From Gammaproteobacteria bacterium (GTDB lineage: Bacteria > Pseudomonadota > Gammaproteobacteria > Steroidobacterales > Woeseiaceae), in NCBI GenBank assembly GCA_029862045.1, contig JAOTYE010000001.1:239414-303413 (forward strand): a stretch of 64,000 nt of DNA. The letters are read 5' to 3'. A program made the translations under genes and the position numbers. The notes below the pieces were generated by a model. It did not search any database. It worked only from the letters and a program-made list of their open reading frames with translations, and had not been told where the DNA came from. Of the stretch, positions 9,945 through 18,735 are shown piece after piece (the first letter of the stretch is position 1; each line of letters begins with the position of its first letter).

Positions 9945-11411
9945 TCAGGCCTCAGGCTCGTATTTGAGGTCGAGTTGGCGGGCCGCTTTAACATCATCGA
10001 GGCGCCGCACCGGCATTTTGTAGGGTGCTTCTTTGAAACTCACTCCGTTCTCGCGTGCCTCGCGCGCAATTTCGACCATCGCATCGACAAAATTATCCAG
10101 CGTCTCCTTACTCTCGGTCTCAGTCGGTTCGATTAGCAGACATTCCGGCACAAGCAGCGGGAAGTACGTGGTCGGCGCATGATAGTTGTGATCGAGTAGC
10201 GCTTTAGCGACATCCATCGCCGTCAAATGCAGTTCTTTGGCTTCGTGCCTGAGCGTGATGATGAACTCATGACTTGCCTTGCGATCAGGATAAGCCAGCT
10301 CAAAACCAGCATCTCGTAGCCGCGCCTGCAGGTAATTGGCGTTGAGCGTTGCATATTCCGCCAGTCGTCGCATGCCGTCGCGTCCAACCATGCGCATGTA
10401 GACATAGGCGCGCAACAGGACGCCGGCGTTACCCATGAAACCCGACAATCTGCCGATCGATTGCGGCACGTCGTCCTCAGTTAACCAGTCGTAAGTCGTC
10501 TCGCCGTCTTCTTCGATTGCGGTGACGACGGGTATCGGCATATACGGTAACAGGCGTGCGCCGACACCAATCGCGCCGGAGCCCGGTCCGCCACCGCCAT
10601 GCGGTGTCGAAAAGGTCTTGTGCAGGTTCATATGGATAACATCAAAACCCATGTCTCCGGGCCGGACCTTGCCGCATATTGCATTGAGATTGGCGCCGTC
10701 GTAGTAGAGCAGCCCACCGGCGTCCCGGACGATTTGTTCTACTTCGATGATGTGGCGCTCGAACACGCCCAACGTAGACGGGTTCGTCAGCATGATGCCG
10801 GCTGTTTTCGGTCCAACTACGGCCTTGAGTGCTTCAATATCGATATCGCCGTCAGGTCCGGTCGGAACTTCGACCGCCACGCAGCCGCACATCGTTGCCG
10901 TGGCGGGATTGGTACCGTGCGCCGCATCCGGAACGATTATTTCATTACGCTCCAGATCACCTCGCTCGCGGTGATAGGCCTGAATCATCGCAACGCCGGA
11001 TAGTTCCCCCTGTGCTCCGGCCATGGGCGTCAGCGACACACCGGCCATTCCGGTAACGGCCATGAGCATTTCCTGCAGCTCGTACATACATTTCAGGAAC
11101 CCCTGGCCGTGGCTCACTGGCCCAAGTGGATGCCGGCCAGCGAAGCCGGGCAACAGCGCCAGCGAATTACAGGCGCGTGGATTGTATTTCATCGTGCACG
11201 AACCCAGCGGATAGAACTGAGTATCGATCGAGAAGTTCTTTTGCGACAGACGCGTGTAGTGACGCACGACCTGCAATTCGGATGCCTCGGGCAATCGAGG
11301 TCGATCCTGCCTGAGGAGACTTTTCGGCAGATCCACATCGGACGTACCGACCGGAGCCTGAGCAAATGCCCTGCGGCCGTGGCGCGACTTTTCAAAGATC
11401 AATGTACTCAT
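9945..11411 (-). CDS. gcvPB: Glycine dehydrogenase (decarboxylating) subunit 2
   Basis: The C-terminal half of the glycine cleavage P-protein, a PLP enzyme that decarboxylates glycine and loads the aminomethyl group on lipoyl-GcvH. The 488-residue protein has the PLP-lysine region [20 protein letters not shown] and early [14 protein letters not shown]. In this genome the P-protein is split into two subunits. It follows the thiol peroxidase gene by 6 bp and ends the operon; no U-tract terminator is evident in the 107 bp behind it, though a hairpin of CTGGGC/GCCCAG type lies near 9903-9920. Confidence 0.96.
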   Translation of the reverse strand: MSTLIFEKSRHGRRAFAQAPVGTSDVDLPKSLLRQDRPRLPEASELQVVRHYTRLSQKNFSIDTQFYPLGSCTMKYNPRACNSLALLPGFAGRHPLGPVSHGQGFLKCMYELQEMLMAVTGMAGVSLTPMAGAQGELSGVAMIQAYHRERGDLERNEIIVPDAAHGTNPATATMCGCVAVEVPTGPDGDIDIEALKAVVGPKTAGIMLTNPSTLGVFERHIIEVEQIVRDAGGLLYYDGANLNAICGKVRPGDMGFDVIHMNLHKTFSTPHGGGGPGSGAIGVGARLLPYMPIPVVTAIEEDGETTYDWLTEDDVPQSIGRLSGFMGNAGVLLRAYVYMRMVGRDGMRRLAEYATLNANYLQARLRDAGFELAYPDRKASHEFIITLRHEAKELHLTAMDVAKALLDHNYHAPTTYFPLLVPECLLIEPTETESKETLDNFVDAMVEIAREARENGVSFKEAPYKMPVRRLDDVKAARQLDLKYEPEA

Positions 11412-11417
11412 GATCGG

Positions 11418-11936
11418 TCAGTCCTCGTCGACGCTAATGCCTAGCGCTCGCAGAGCCGAGACGTAATCGGGCTCGGTCAGGATGTCCTCTATATGTTCGT
11501 GGTGTACGACCGTGTTGTTCTCGTCCATGACCACAACGGCACGCGCGAACATGCCGGCCAACGGCCCGTCGACAATCTGCACGCCATAGTTCTCACCGAA
11601 CCCTGCATGCCGGATCGCCGATAAGCCGATGACGTTGTTCAGTTTGTGTTCCTCGAAGAATCGCTTTTGTGCGAACGGCAGATCGTAGGAAACCATTAAC
11701 ATTGCTACGTCATCGACAGCTTCGGCATACCGATTGAACTCGATAACAGACTTCGCACACACGTCGGTATCAATGCTGACAAAGATGTTCATGACCTTGC
11801 GCATGCCCATCCAGTTCGCGAGCGTGACGTCTTGCAGTTTCGTATTGACGAGCGATACGTCCGGTGCGCGGGAGCCCACCGCCGGCAACTCGCCGATTGT
11901 TCGGTAGGTGGCGTTTTCGAATTTTACGATGGCCAT
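11418..11936 (-). CDS. tpx: Tpx-type thiol peroxidase lacking the resolving cysteine
   Basis: A 172-residue atypical peroxiredoxin aligned easily with E. coli Tpx. The peroxidatic site is present (SIDTDVCAKSV, Cys60) and so is the FARAVVV arginine segment. The resolving cysteine, Cys95 in the E. coli protein, falls on Phe94 here (PFAQKRFFEEH), with the same 34-residue spacing, so the intramolecular disulfide cannot form and the enzyme should work as a 1-Cys peroxidase or with a partner thiol. It is inserted between gcvPA (7 bp upstream) and gcvPB (6 bp downstream), so it is coexpressed with glycine cleavage and under the same riboswitch. Confidence 0.9.
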   Translation of the reverse strand: MAIVKFENATYRTIGELPAVGSRAPDVSLVNTKLQDVTLANWMGMRKVMNIFVSIDTDVCAKSVIEFNRYAEAVDDVAMLMVSYDLPFAQKRFFEEHKLNNVIGLSAIRHAGFGENYGVQIVDGPLAGMFARAVVVMDENNTVVHHEHIEDILTEPDYVSALRALGISVDED

Positions 11937-11943
11937 GTCGATA

Positions 11944-13314
11944 TCAGGCTGAACGCCCTTTCTCCTTGCTGAATATGTCTTCGAGTGCCGCGACATAAGC
12001 GTCGATATCCGTTGCCGTCTTCGTTTCAGTCGCGCAGACAAGCAGCACGTCGCCAAGATCGGGATTGCTGCCGGCAAGATCGTAGCCGCCCAGAATATCT
12101 TTCTTACCCAGTGCCGCGAGTACCGGACCCACCGGACGATCCAGGCGCAGCGCAACCTCATGGAAATGCGGTCCGTCGAACAGGCGCTCGATGCCGTCGA
12201 TCGAGGTCAGGCCGGCAACCAGCCGCGCCGTGTTCTGCTGCGAGCGCAACGCGACCTGCCTTAGCCCGTCATAACCCAGCAGGGACATGTAGATCGTTGC
12301 TGCAGTCACCATAAGCCCTTGATTTGTACAGATATTGGAGGTCGCCTTCGCGCGCCTGATGTGCTGCTCGCGAGCCTGCAGTGTCAGCGTAAAACCCGGC
12401 TCGCCATTAAGATCCGTCGTTCGGCCGACGATGCGCCCCGGCATCTGCCGTACCTGTTGTTGCTTGCACGTCATGAAGCCGAAGTACGGCCCGCCCGAGG
12501 ACAACGGTATTCCAAGTGGCTGGCCTTCGCCGATCGCAATGTCGGCGCCGTTTTCCCCCCATTGGCCGGGCGCCTTCAAGAGTGCAAGTGACGTCGGGTT
12601 TACGACAGCGATTACGAGCGCACCCTGTTCGTGCGCCCAGTCAGTCAGCCGGTCGACGTCTTCAAGCGTGCCGAAGAACGATGGCTGCTGAATAACGACC
12701 GCAACCGGAGTCTCGTCACAGTTGAGAGATGCGACGGCGTTGCCGTTCACGCTGTCCATTTGCAGACGCTCGGTTGTGATGCCCTGGCTTCCCGAGATCG
12801 CCAGCGCGACCTGCTCGTATCTCGGATTCACACCAGGAGCGAGAAGAATACGTCGGGATTTGACTCTGCGATTACCGCGCACAGCCATGAGTGCCGCCTC
12901 GGCCAGGCTGGATGCACCGTCATACAACGACGCGTTGCTGACGTCGAGCCCGGTCAGTTCGGTGATCATCGTTTGGTATTCGTAGATCGTCTGCAGCGTG
13001 CCCTGGCTGGCTTCTGCCTGGTACGGCGTGTAAGCACTGTAGTACTCGCCGCGCGTTGCGATATCCCAGACCGCCTGTGGGACGTGGTGCTCGTAGGCAC
13101 CCGCGCCAATGAAGCACTGCGGCTCGCCATCCTGGGCAGCACGTTCATGCATCAGTCTTGTGATCTGCATCTCGTTGAGACCGCGCGGTACGCCCTCGAG
13201 CGAATCGATCAGCAGACCCGCCGGAATTTCGTCGAACAACGCGTCCAGATCAGGCGCGCCAATCGTCTTGAGCATGTCTTTGGTGTCGTCTTCTGTGTGC
13301 GGTATGAAAGGCAT
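11944..13314 (-). CDS. gcvPA: Glycine dehydrogenase (decarboxylating) subunit 1
   Basis: The N-terminal half of the split glycine cleavage P-protein, 456 residues. It opens with the family's PFIPHTEDD start and contains [18 protein letters not shown] and [20 protein letters not shown], both typical of GcvPA. It pairs with GcvPB to make the active PLP enzyme. The gene lies 8 bp behind gcvH and 7 bp ahead of tpx in the same operon. The ATG at 13314 is the only sensible start. Confidence 0.96.
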   Translation of the reverse strand: MPFIPHTEDDTKDMLKTIGAPDLDALFDEIPAGLLIDSLEGVPRGLNEMQITRLMHERAAQDGEPQCFIGAGAYEHHVPQAVWDIATRGEYYSAYTPYQAEASQGTLQTIYEYQTMITELTGLDVSNASLYDGASSLAEAALMAVRGNRRVKSRRILLAPGVNPRYEQVALAISGSQGITTERLQMDSVNGNAVASLNCDETPVAVVIQQPSFFGTLEDVDRLTDWAHEQGALVIAVVNPTSLALLKAPGQWGENGADIAIGEGQPLGIPLSSGGPYFGFMTCKQQQVRQMPGRIVGRTTDLNGEPGFTLTLQAREQHIRRAKATSNICTNQGLMVTAATIYMSLLGYDGLRQVALRSQQNTARLVAGLTSIDGIERLFDGPHFHEVALRLDRPVGPVLAALGKKDILGGYDLAGSNPDLGDVLLVCATETKTATDIDAYVAALEDIFSKEKGRSA

Positions 13315-13322
13315 GATCTCGC

Positions 13323-13718
13323 TCAGGCTTCTTCTTCGTCCAACAGGCTCTGGTAAGCGTCAGGCGTCAATAGCGCGCTCTCGTCAATAGCCGCTGACGG
13401 TTGCAACCTGACGATCCAGCCATCGCCATAAGGATCAGCATTGATCTTCTCGGGATCATCTGCCAATTCTTCGTTAACGGCCGTGATGGTACCGTCGACC
13501 GGGGCGTAGACGTCCGACGCGGCTTTGACCGACTCAACAACAGCCATGTCGCCACCCGTTGCGACGTCCTGCCCTACTTCGGGCAGTTCGACATACACGA
13601 GGTCGCCTAGTGCTGCTTGTGCATGATCTGTGACGCCAATCGTGACATTGCCATCATCCTCTCGACGCAGCCATTCATGATCGTTGGTGTACAACAAGTC
13701 TCCGGGCAATTCACTCAT
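13323..13718 (-). CDS. gcvH: Glycine cleavage system H protein
   Basis: The lipoyl carrier that shuttles the aminomethyl group between P, T and L proteins. It has 131 residues, the normal length, with the lipoylation site lysine in [17 protein letters not shown] and the N-terminal NDHEWLRRE typical of GcvH. It lies between gcvT and gcvPA, 45 bp from gcvT and 8 bp from gcvPA. Confidence 0.97.
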   Translation of the reverse strand: MSELPGDLLYTNDHEWLRREDDGNVTIGVTDHAQAALGDLVYVELPEVGQDVATGGDMAVVESVKAASDVYAPVDGTITAVNEELADDPEKINADPYGDGWIVRLQPSAAIDESALLTPDAYQSLLDEEEA

Positions 13719-13763
13719 TGTCTTACTCTCCCTAAACAGGTTCTCTACGCAGCCTAATCGGCC

Positions 13764-14855
13764 TCAAACTTCGATTCGTACTTGTCCGTTGCGGACGAAC
13801 GGTGTCTTCACGACCCGCACATTCAATAATTTACCGCGCACATCCACTTGTGCGCTGTCATAGTCGCCGGCCGGCAGGCGTGCAAGCGCAATCGATCGGC
13901 CGATCGTCGGCGAAAAACCGCCACTCGTGATTTCGCCATCACCACTACCTTCGACGACGATACGTTGATGATTTCTCAGAACGCCTTTGTCCTCAAGCAG
14001 CAAGCCAACGAAGCGTCGCCGCGAGGGTTCGTCGCGCAGTTTTTCGAGCGGGCCACGACCGATGAATGCGCGATCGGCCGGCTCCCAGGCAATCGTCCAT
14101 CCCAAGCCTGCTTCGAGGGGTGAAATCGTTTCATCCATATCGGAACCGTAGAGGTTCATCGCAGCTTCGAGGCGCAGCGTGTCGCGAGCACCAAGTCCGG
14201 CGGGGGCGACTCCGCCAGCAATGAGGCGATCCCAAATCGAAGGCGCACGCATGGACGGCATGACTATCTCCCAACCGTCCTCACCCGTGTACCCGGTACG
14301 CGCAACAAACAAGTCGCCCGCCTCCATTCCCGTGAATAACTTGAGTGCCAGCGCCTGCTCGCGCCATTCGGCATCGATACACGGCGCCGCAAGCTCGCGC
14401 GCCTTCGGTCCCTGCACCGCGATCATCGCCAGTTCAGCGCGTTCGTGGACTGCAACGTCGAAATCCGCCGCGTTTTTTCGAATCCACGTGAGGTCCTTTT
14501 CGCGCGTCGCGGCGTTGACGACCAATCGAAACCAGCTTTCATCCATGAAATAGACGATCAGATCATCAATGACACCGCCGGCCTCGTTCAACATGCAAGT
14601 ATAGAGTGCCTTACCGGAGTCCTGGAGTTTGGCAACGTCATTGGCCAACAGATGGCGCAGGAAGTCGCGCACGCGCGCGCCCTTGAGGTCTACGATCGTC
14701 ATATGTGACACGTCAAATACGCCCGCGCTATTTCTTACGGCGTGGTGCTCTTCCTTCTGCGAGCCGTAATGCAGCGGCATATCCCAGCCACCGAAATCAA
14801 CGATGCGCGCGCCGGCCTCGACATGTTTGTCATACAAAGGCGTTTTCGAACCCAT
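13764..14855 (-). CDS. gcvT: Aminomethyltransferase (glycine cleavage T protein)
   Basis: Transfers the methylene carbon from aminomethyl-GcvH to tetrahydrofolate, releasing ammonia. The 363-residue protein begins [21 protein letters not shown] and keeps the folate-binding [13 protein letters not shown] and the YTGEDGWEI region. First gene of the operon; the ATG at 14855 follows GGAAG and lies 21 bp past the terminator that ends the glycine riboswitch. Confidence 0.97.
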   Translation of the reverse strand: MGSKTPLYDKHVEAGARIVDFGGWDMPLHYGSQKEEHHAVRNSAGVFDVSHMTIVDLKGARVRDFLRHLLANDVAKLQDSGKALYTCMLNEAGGVIDDLIVYFMDESWFRLVVNAATREKDLTWIRKNAADFDVAVHERAELAMIAVQGPKARELAAPCIDAEWREQALALKLFTGMEAGDLFVARTGYTGEDGWEIVMPSMRAPSIWDRLIAGGVAPAGLGARDTLRLEAAMNLYGSDMDETISPLEAGLGWTIAWEPADRAFIGRGPLEKLRDEPSRRRFVGLLLEDKGVLRNHQRIVVEGSGDGEITSGGFSPTIGRSIALARLPAGDYDSAQVDVRGKLLNVRVVKTPFVRNGQVRIEV

Positions 14856-14875
14856 ATCGCTTCCTTCGAGCCATA

Positions 14876-14912
14876 AACAAAAACGGGCGACAGACCCTTC
14901 GATCTGTCGCCC
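14876..14912 (-). terminator. Riboswitch-controlled intrinsic terminator before gcvT
   Basis: On the reverse strand a perfect 10-bp stem, GGGCGACAGA with TCTGTCGCCC around an 8-nt loop, is followed by GTTTTTGTTT. Its 5' arm is contiguous with and partly overlaps the final aptamer strand (GGACAGAGGGG), so glycine binding should compete with terminator formation, giving an ON switch. Confidence 0.88.
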
Positions 14913-15118
14913 CTCTGTCCTTCAAAACCTGAGAGATCAATAGCTTGTCAGCCACTTACCCCTTCGGTGGGCCACTCGTCGGGCCGCTCTCCAGAGCCAA
15001 TCAGCGGTCACAGTCCTTCTGCCTGAGCGTTTCCGGGCTAGTTGCGCCTTCGGCGCCCCGTTGATATCGGCAATATCGGCGATAAATCGGGGTCTCTTCT
15101 GAGCACGCTATCGATTGG
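14906..15118 (-). promoter_or_regulatory. Tandem glycine riboswitch of the gcv operon
   Basis: The 5' leader of gcvT contains two glycine-aptamer-like units. The gcvT-proximal unit is clear: CTCTGGAGAGCGG, then CACCGAAGGGG, then CTCTCAGG and GGACAGAGGGG. The distal unit shows GGCGCCGAAGGCGCAA, CGCTCAGGC and AGAAGGACTG. Two aptamers followed by a terminator directly ahead of a glycine cleavage operon is the classic arrangement: excess glycine turns on its own breakdown. Exact outer boundaries are approximate. Confidence 0.9.
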
Positions 15119-15125
15119 TGCGCAA

Positions 15126-15154
15126 ATCATAGCCAATGCGGGTGATGGTTGCCA
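15126..15154 (-). promoter_or_regulatory. Putative gcv promoter
   Basis: Reverse strand -35-like TGGCAA (15149-15154) and -10 TATGAT (15126-15131) with a 17-bp spacer; transcription would start near 15119, just where the riboswitch begins. The position is convincing, the -35 weak. Confidence 0.5.
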
Positions 15155-15205
15155 GCCGCGCGGCGGGCAGTAACAATGCACGAGGTTTGCGATTCGGAGA
15201 ATGGC

Positions 15206-16972
15206 ATGCAAAAGACCCGGTCGATTCTGTGCATCTTGGTCCTCAGCCTTGCACAAGGTCTGATAGCTGCGCCAGCAGATGACTTTAATACCCTGCTCGA
15301 TGAGGTCTGGGAATGGCAGCTCGCCGAATACCCGATGTTCGCCTCACAACTAGGCGATCGTCGCTACAACGATCGCTGGACGGATCAGAGCCTCGGAGCG
15401 ATCGCGCGTCGCCAGCAGCAAACCCGCGAATTTTTGCAGCGTTTGTACGCGATTGACCGGTCCGCGCTCGGCGGCGACGACCAACTCAACTACGAGCTGT
15501 TCCGGCGGCAACTACAAGACCGCGTTGACTCGTTTGCGTTCAACGGCCACCGGATTCCTTTCAACCAGCGTGGCGGCGTGCAAAATCTCGACAACAGCAC
15601 CAACTCGTTGCGCTTCGCGACCACGCAGGACTATGACGATTGGCTCGCCCGGCTCGGTAAGATCGATGAAGTGATTGCTCAGACCATCGAGCTCGCCGAA
15701 AAAGGTCGCAAGTCCGGGCAGGTTTCGCCCAGGGTCCTGATGCAGCGCATCCCCGATCAGATTGCGGCACAGCTCGTCGAGGACCCTGAGTTGAGTCCTT
15801 TCTATAAGGTGTTTGCCGAAATGCCGGATTCCGTCCCTGACGAAGATCAGGAACGGCTACGGGCACTCGCGAGAGAGACCATCACAAAGACGGTGTTGCC
15901 GGCCTACCGGAAGCTGGACAAGTACTTCTCGCGCACCTACCTGCCCGCCAGCCGGGAAAGCATTGGGCTGTCCGAATTACCTAATGGCAGCGCCTGGTAC
16001 GAGCACCTCGCTCACGAATTCACGACTACGCAGATGTCACCCGATGAGATTCATCGCCTCGGCCTTGATGAAGTTCGGCGTATTCGCGATGAAATGCAGA
16101 TGATCATCGACGATCTGGACTTCGGCGGCAGCTTCCAGGACTTTCTCGTTTTCCTGCGCACCGACCCGCAGTTCTACTTCGACAACCCGGATGACCTGTA
16201 CGAAGCCTATCTCGCAACGAGCAAGCGCATCGATCCGGAACTCGTGCAGTTATTCGGCAAGCTGCCCCGCATGCCGTATGGCGTAAAGCCGATTCCCGAT
16301 TCGATCGCACCGGACACGACGACAGCGTACTACTCGCGCCCGGCGGCCGATGGCAGTCGCGCAGGTACTTACTGGGTCAATCTCTACAAGCCCGAGGTAC
16401 GACCCAAGTACGAGATTGAAGTTCTCTCCGTCCACGAAGCGATGCCTGGGCACCATCTGCAGATCGCGTTACAACAGGAACTCGGCGACATGCCGAACTT
16501 CCGCCGATTCTCGGGCTTTACCGCATTCGTCGAGGGCTGGGGCCTGTACAGTGAGAGTCTTGGTCACGACCTTGGGTTGTACAAGGACCCGTATTCGCAA
16601 TTCGGGGCATTGACCTACGAGATGTGGCGCGCCGTGCGGCTCGTTGTCGATACCGGCATTCATTACAAAGGCTGGACGCGGCAGCAGGCGATCGAGTTTT
16701 TCCAGGACAACGCGGCCAAGACCGAATTCGACATTATTAATGAAATCGACCGTTACATCGGTATGCCCGGCCAGGCTCTCGCGTACAAGATCGGTCAGCT
16801 GAAAATAAAGTCGATTCGGGAAAATGCCGAACGCACGCTTGGCGAAAACTTCGACGTACGCGCATTTCACGACGAATTGCTCGGCGGCGGAGCGTTACCG
16901 CTCGACATCCTCGAACAACACATGGATGCGTGGCTGGAGTCTCAATTGCAGGAGCGCCGCGCCTCCCACTGA
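15206..16972 (+). CDS. Exported DUF885 family metallopeptidase-like protein
   Basis: A 588-residue protein with a signal peptide (MQKTRSILCILVLSLAQGLIAA). It belongs to the DUF885 family, whose hallmark HEAMPGHHLQ appears near residue 410 and resembles a zinc HExxH-type site, with a later glutamate-containing FVEGWGLYSE. The substrate is unknown; peptide hydrolysis in the periplasm is the usual inference. The ATG at 15206 is preferred to upstream options because it starts the signal peptide. It is divergent from the gcv operon, and its last 31 bp overlap the convergent gene at 16942-17487. Confidence 0.85.
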   Translation: MQKTRSILCILVLSLAQGLIAAPADDFNTLLDEVWEWQLAEYPMFASQLGDRRYNDRWTDQSLGAIARRQQQTREFLQRLYAIDRSALGGDDQLNYELFRRQLQDRVDSFAFNGHRIPFNQRGGVQNLDNSTNSLRFATTQDYDDWLARLGKIDEVIAQTIELAEKGRKSGQVSPRVLMQRIPDQIAAQLVEDPELSPFYKVFAEMPDSVPDEDQERLRALARETITKTVLPAYRKLDKYFSRTYLPASRESIGLSELPNGSAWYEHLAHEFTTTQMSPDEIHRLGLDEVRRIRDEMQMIIDDLDFGGSFQDFLVFLRTDPQFYFDNPDDLYEAYLATSKRIDPELVQLFGKLPRMPYGVKPIPDSIAPDTTTAYYSRPAADGSRAGTYWVNLYKPEVRPKYEIEVLSVHEAMPGHHLQIALQQELGDMPNFRRFSGFTAFVEGWGLYSESLGHDLGLYKDPYSQFGALTYEMWRAVRLVVDTGIHYKGWTRQQAIEFFQDNAAKTEFDIINEIDRYIGMPGQALAYKIGQLKIKSIRENAERTLGENFDVRAFHDELLGGGALPLDILEQHMDAWLESQLQERRASH

Positions 16973-17487
16973 TCAATCGGCTGCAGCGGTCCCACGGGGC
17001 AATAGTGCTCTTTGGTTGGAACACCTGTAATTCGTGAGTACAGGTCATGAAACGCGCGCATTTCACAGCCTGGAGTGCGGATGATAGCGGCAAGGATGAA
17101 AGCGATACCGAGATGGGAGAACAGGTAGAGCTCCCAAAACCAAATTGATCGAGCCAACAAATGGGTCTCGGGCGTTCCCGCCGTCAGGTATCCGTATGCG
17201 GCGATCGCAAGGAATATTCCCACGCTGATGAACGCGGGCCATTTTTTCCAGGTGCGCGAAAAACCGATGTTGACCACGTAGCTGATCAGGAACAGGCCGA
17301 TAGCCATGCCGTTCCAGAAGACCGATCTGATGTGTCCGTCAGCGCCGATGAGATTGTCGTGTAGCTGAATCAACCAGTAAATCTGCGACAGGCATAGCAA
17401 ACCAAACCCAAGCCGCACGATGCGGCCAATCGGCCCGGGCCGCGGCAGGGAACCGGGTTCGTCGAGCTTCAGGTCTGTCGACGCCAT
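16942..17487 (-). CDS. Hypothetical multi-pass membrane protein
   Basis: 181 residues with about four hydrophobic segments (around FGLLCLSQIYWLIQL, NGMAIGLFLISYVVNIGF, FISVGIFLAIAAYGYL and LFSHLGIAFILAAII), then a soluble tail with two cysteines (GCEMRAFHDL and EHYCPVGPL). The tail is distinctive but I cannot name the family. Its 3' end overlaps the DUF885 gene by 31 bp in convergent orientation. It precedes no obvious operon partner on its own strand. Confidence 0.7.
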   Translation of the reverse strand: MASTDLKLDEPGSLPRPGPIGRIVRLGFGLLCLSQIYWLIQLHDNLIGADGHIRSVFWNGMAIGLFLISYVVNIGFSRTWKKWPAFISVGIFLAIAAYGYLTAGTPETHLLARSIWFWELYLFSHLGIAFILAAIIRTPGCEMRAFHDLYSRITGVPTKEHYCPVGPLQPIDQWEARRSCN

Positions 17488-17512
17488 ACGACTCTCTGCC
17501 CTCTTGGGTTAT

Positions 17513-17722
17513 CTAACAACAATCCTGACCAAGTTGAATCGGTGGACATTTCACAGTGCCGAACGAGCAAAACACACAGCAATCGCCGGCGTTGGGTTTC
17601 AGCAACTCGCCGCAACCCAGACAATCATAATAGAACTGGCAGGCATCGGTCGGCATGCGTTCCCGTGCCTGGTGCCCGCAATGCGGGCAGGTGATCACCG
17701 AGAATTCAACAAGATCCGACAC
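17513..17722 (-). CDS. Small GDCCVxC-domain protein
   Basis: 69 residues, cysteine-rich. An N-terminal CPHCGH and a central YDCLGCGELLKP look like zinc or thiol sites, and the C-terminal GDCCVFCSFGTVKCPP is the signature of the GDCCVxC small-protein family, some members of which are selenoproteins or sit near mercury-handling genes. It starts with GTG at 17722 behind GGGAG and ends QDCC. No mer genes are adjacent. A metal or redox role is inference. Confidence 0.8.
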   Translation of the reverse strand: MSDLVEFSVITCPHCGHQARERMPTDACQFYYDCLGCGELLKPNAGDCCVFCSFGTVKCPPIQLGQDCC

Positions 17723-17754
17723 GTATATTTGCTCCCTTGCCGGCGAAGTTGCCG

Positions 17755-18735
17755 TTAGATGTCAAATGCTATTGAGGTCTGCCGCTCAGCCGCAAACTCG
17801 CGCCGCGCAGCGCGCGCCCGCGCCGCAGGCTTCGCGTCAGGATCATGAATCTCATCGATGTGGGCAATGCGCGTGGCGAGGCCGGTGCAGTTTGCGATCT
17901 GGATATTGAGCCCGGGTCGCGCGTTCATCTCGAGGATCAGCGGTCCCAGGTCGCGATCGATAACCATATCGACCCCAAGGTAGCCGAGTTCGGTTACGTC
18001 ATAACCTCGTGCCGCAGACTGCAGAATAAAATCCCATTGCGGAATGAGCAGTCCCGCGATCAGCGCACCCGTATCCGGGTGCTCGTCGACGATATCGTTG
18101 TCGAGCACGCCAGTCAGGGTTTCCCCCAGACTCATGTCGACGCCGGCTCCGACTGCCCCCTGGTGCAGATTCGCTTTGCCGTCTGACGCGCGCGTCGGTA
18201 GTCGCACCATCGCCATCGCCGGGTAACCTCGATAAACGATAATGCGCACGTCAGGGACTCCCTGATAACTGACTTCGGCAAACACCGGATCAAAATGAAC
18301 GCAGTACTCGATAAGGGCCTTGTCGGGATTGCCACTGAGGCTGTACTGGCCACCAATGATGTTGGAGATGTGGTACCTGATTTCTGCTTCCGAGATCAGA
18401 ACGCCGCTCGCCAGGCGGTACGTACTACGCTTACGATGACTGCGGCCGGTCACAACAAGGATGCCGTTGCCGCCACTGCCGCGTGCCGGCTTGACGACGA
18501 AACTGTCGCGCTCGGCAACGATCGTGGCGAACTCATGGGCTTCGCCATGATTCCTGATGACGCCATACAACTCCGGCACGGCCATACCAGCGTTCAATGC
18601 GAGCTCTTTCGTAATAACTTTGTCGTCGACACGCGGATACAGGCGGCGCGGATTGAACCGCATGATGAACTCGCAATTGCGTTCATTGAGCCCGAGCACG
18701 CCCGCCTCGCGGAGCTTGGGTGCGGCCGCAAACAT
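17755..18735 (-). CDS. Alpha-L-glutamate ligase-like ATP-grasp protein
   Basis: A 326-residue RimK-related ATP-grasp enzyme. Visible parts are the ATP-binding FVVKPARGSGGNGILVV loop, and the metal-binding end LGPLILEMNARPGLNIQIAN. Relatives add amino acids to carboxyl groups, but this subfamily's substrate is unknown. The start codon overlaps the stop of the 7TM transglutaminase-like gene (ATGA at 18733-18737), so the two are translated together, a pairing conserved in many proteobacteria and suggestive of one peptide-tailoring system at the membrane. Confidence 0.88.
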   Translation of the reverse strand: MFAAAPKLREAGVLGLNERNCEFIMRFNPRRLYPRVDDKVITKELALNAGMAVPELYGVIRNHGEAHEFATIVAERDSFVVKPARGSGGNGILVVTGRSHRKRSTYRLASGVLISEAEIRYHISNIIGGQYSLSGNPDKALIEYCVHFDPVFAEVSYQGVPDVRIIVYRGYPAMAMVRLPTRASDGKANLHQGAVGAGVDMSLGETLTGVLDNDIVDEHPDTGALIAGLLIPQWDFILQSAARGYDVTELGYLGVDMVIDRDLGPLILEMNARPGLNIQIANCTGLATRIAHIDEIHDPDAKPAARARAARREFAAERQTSIAFDI

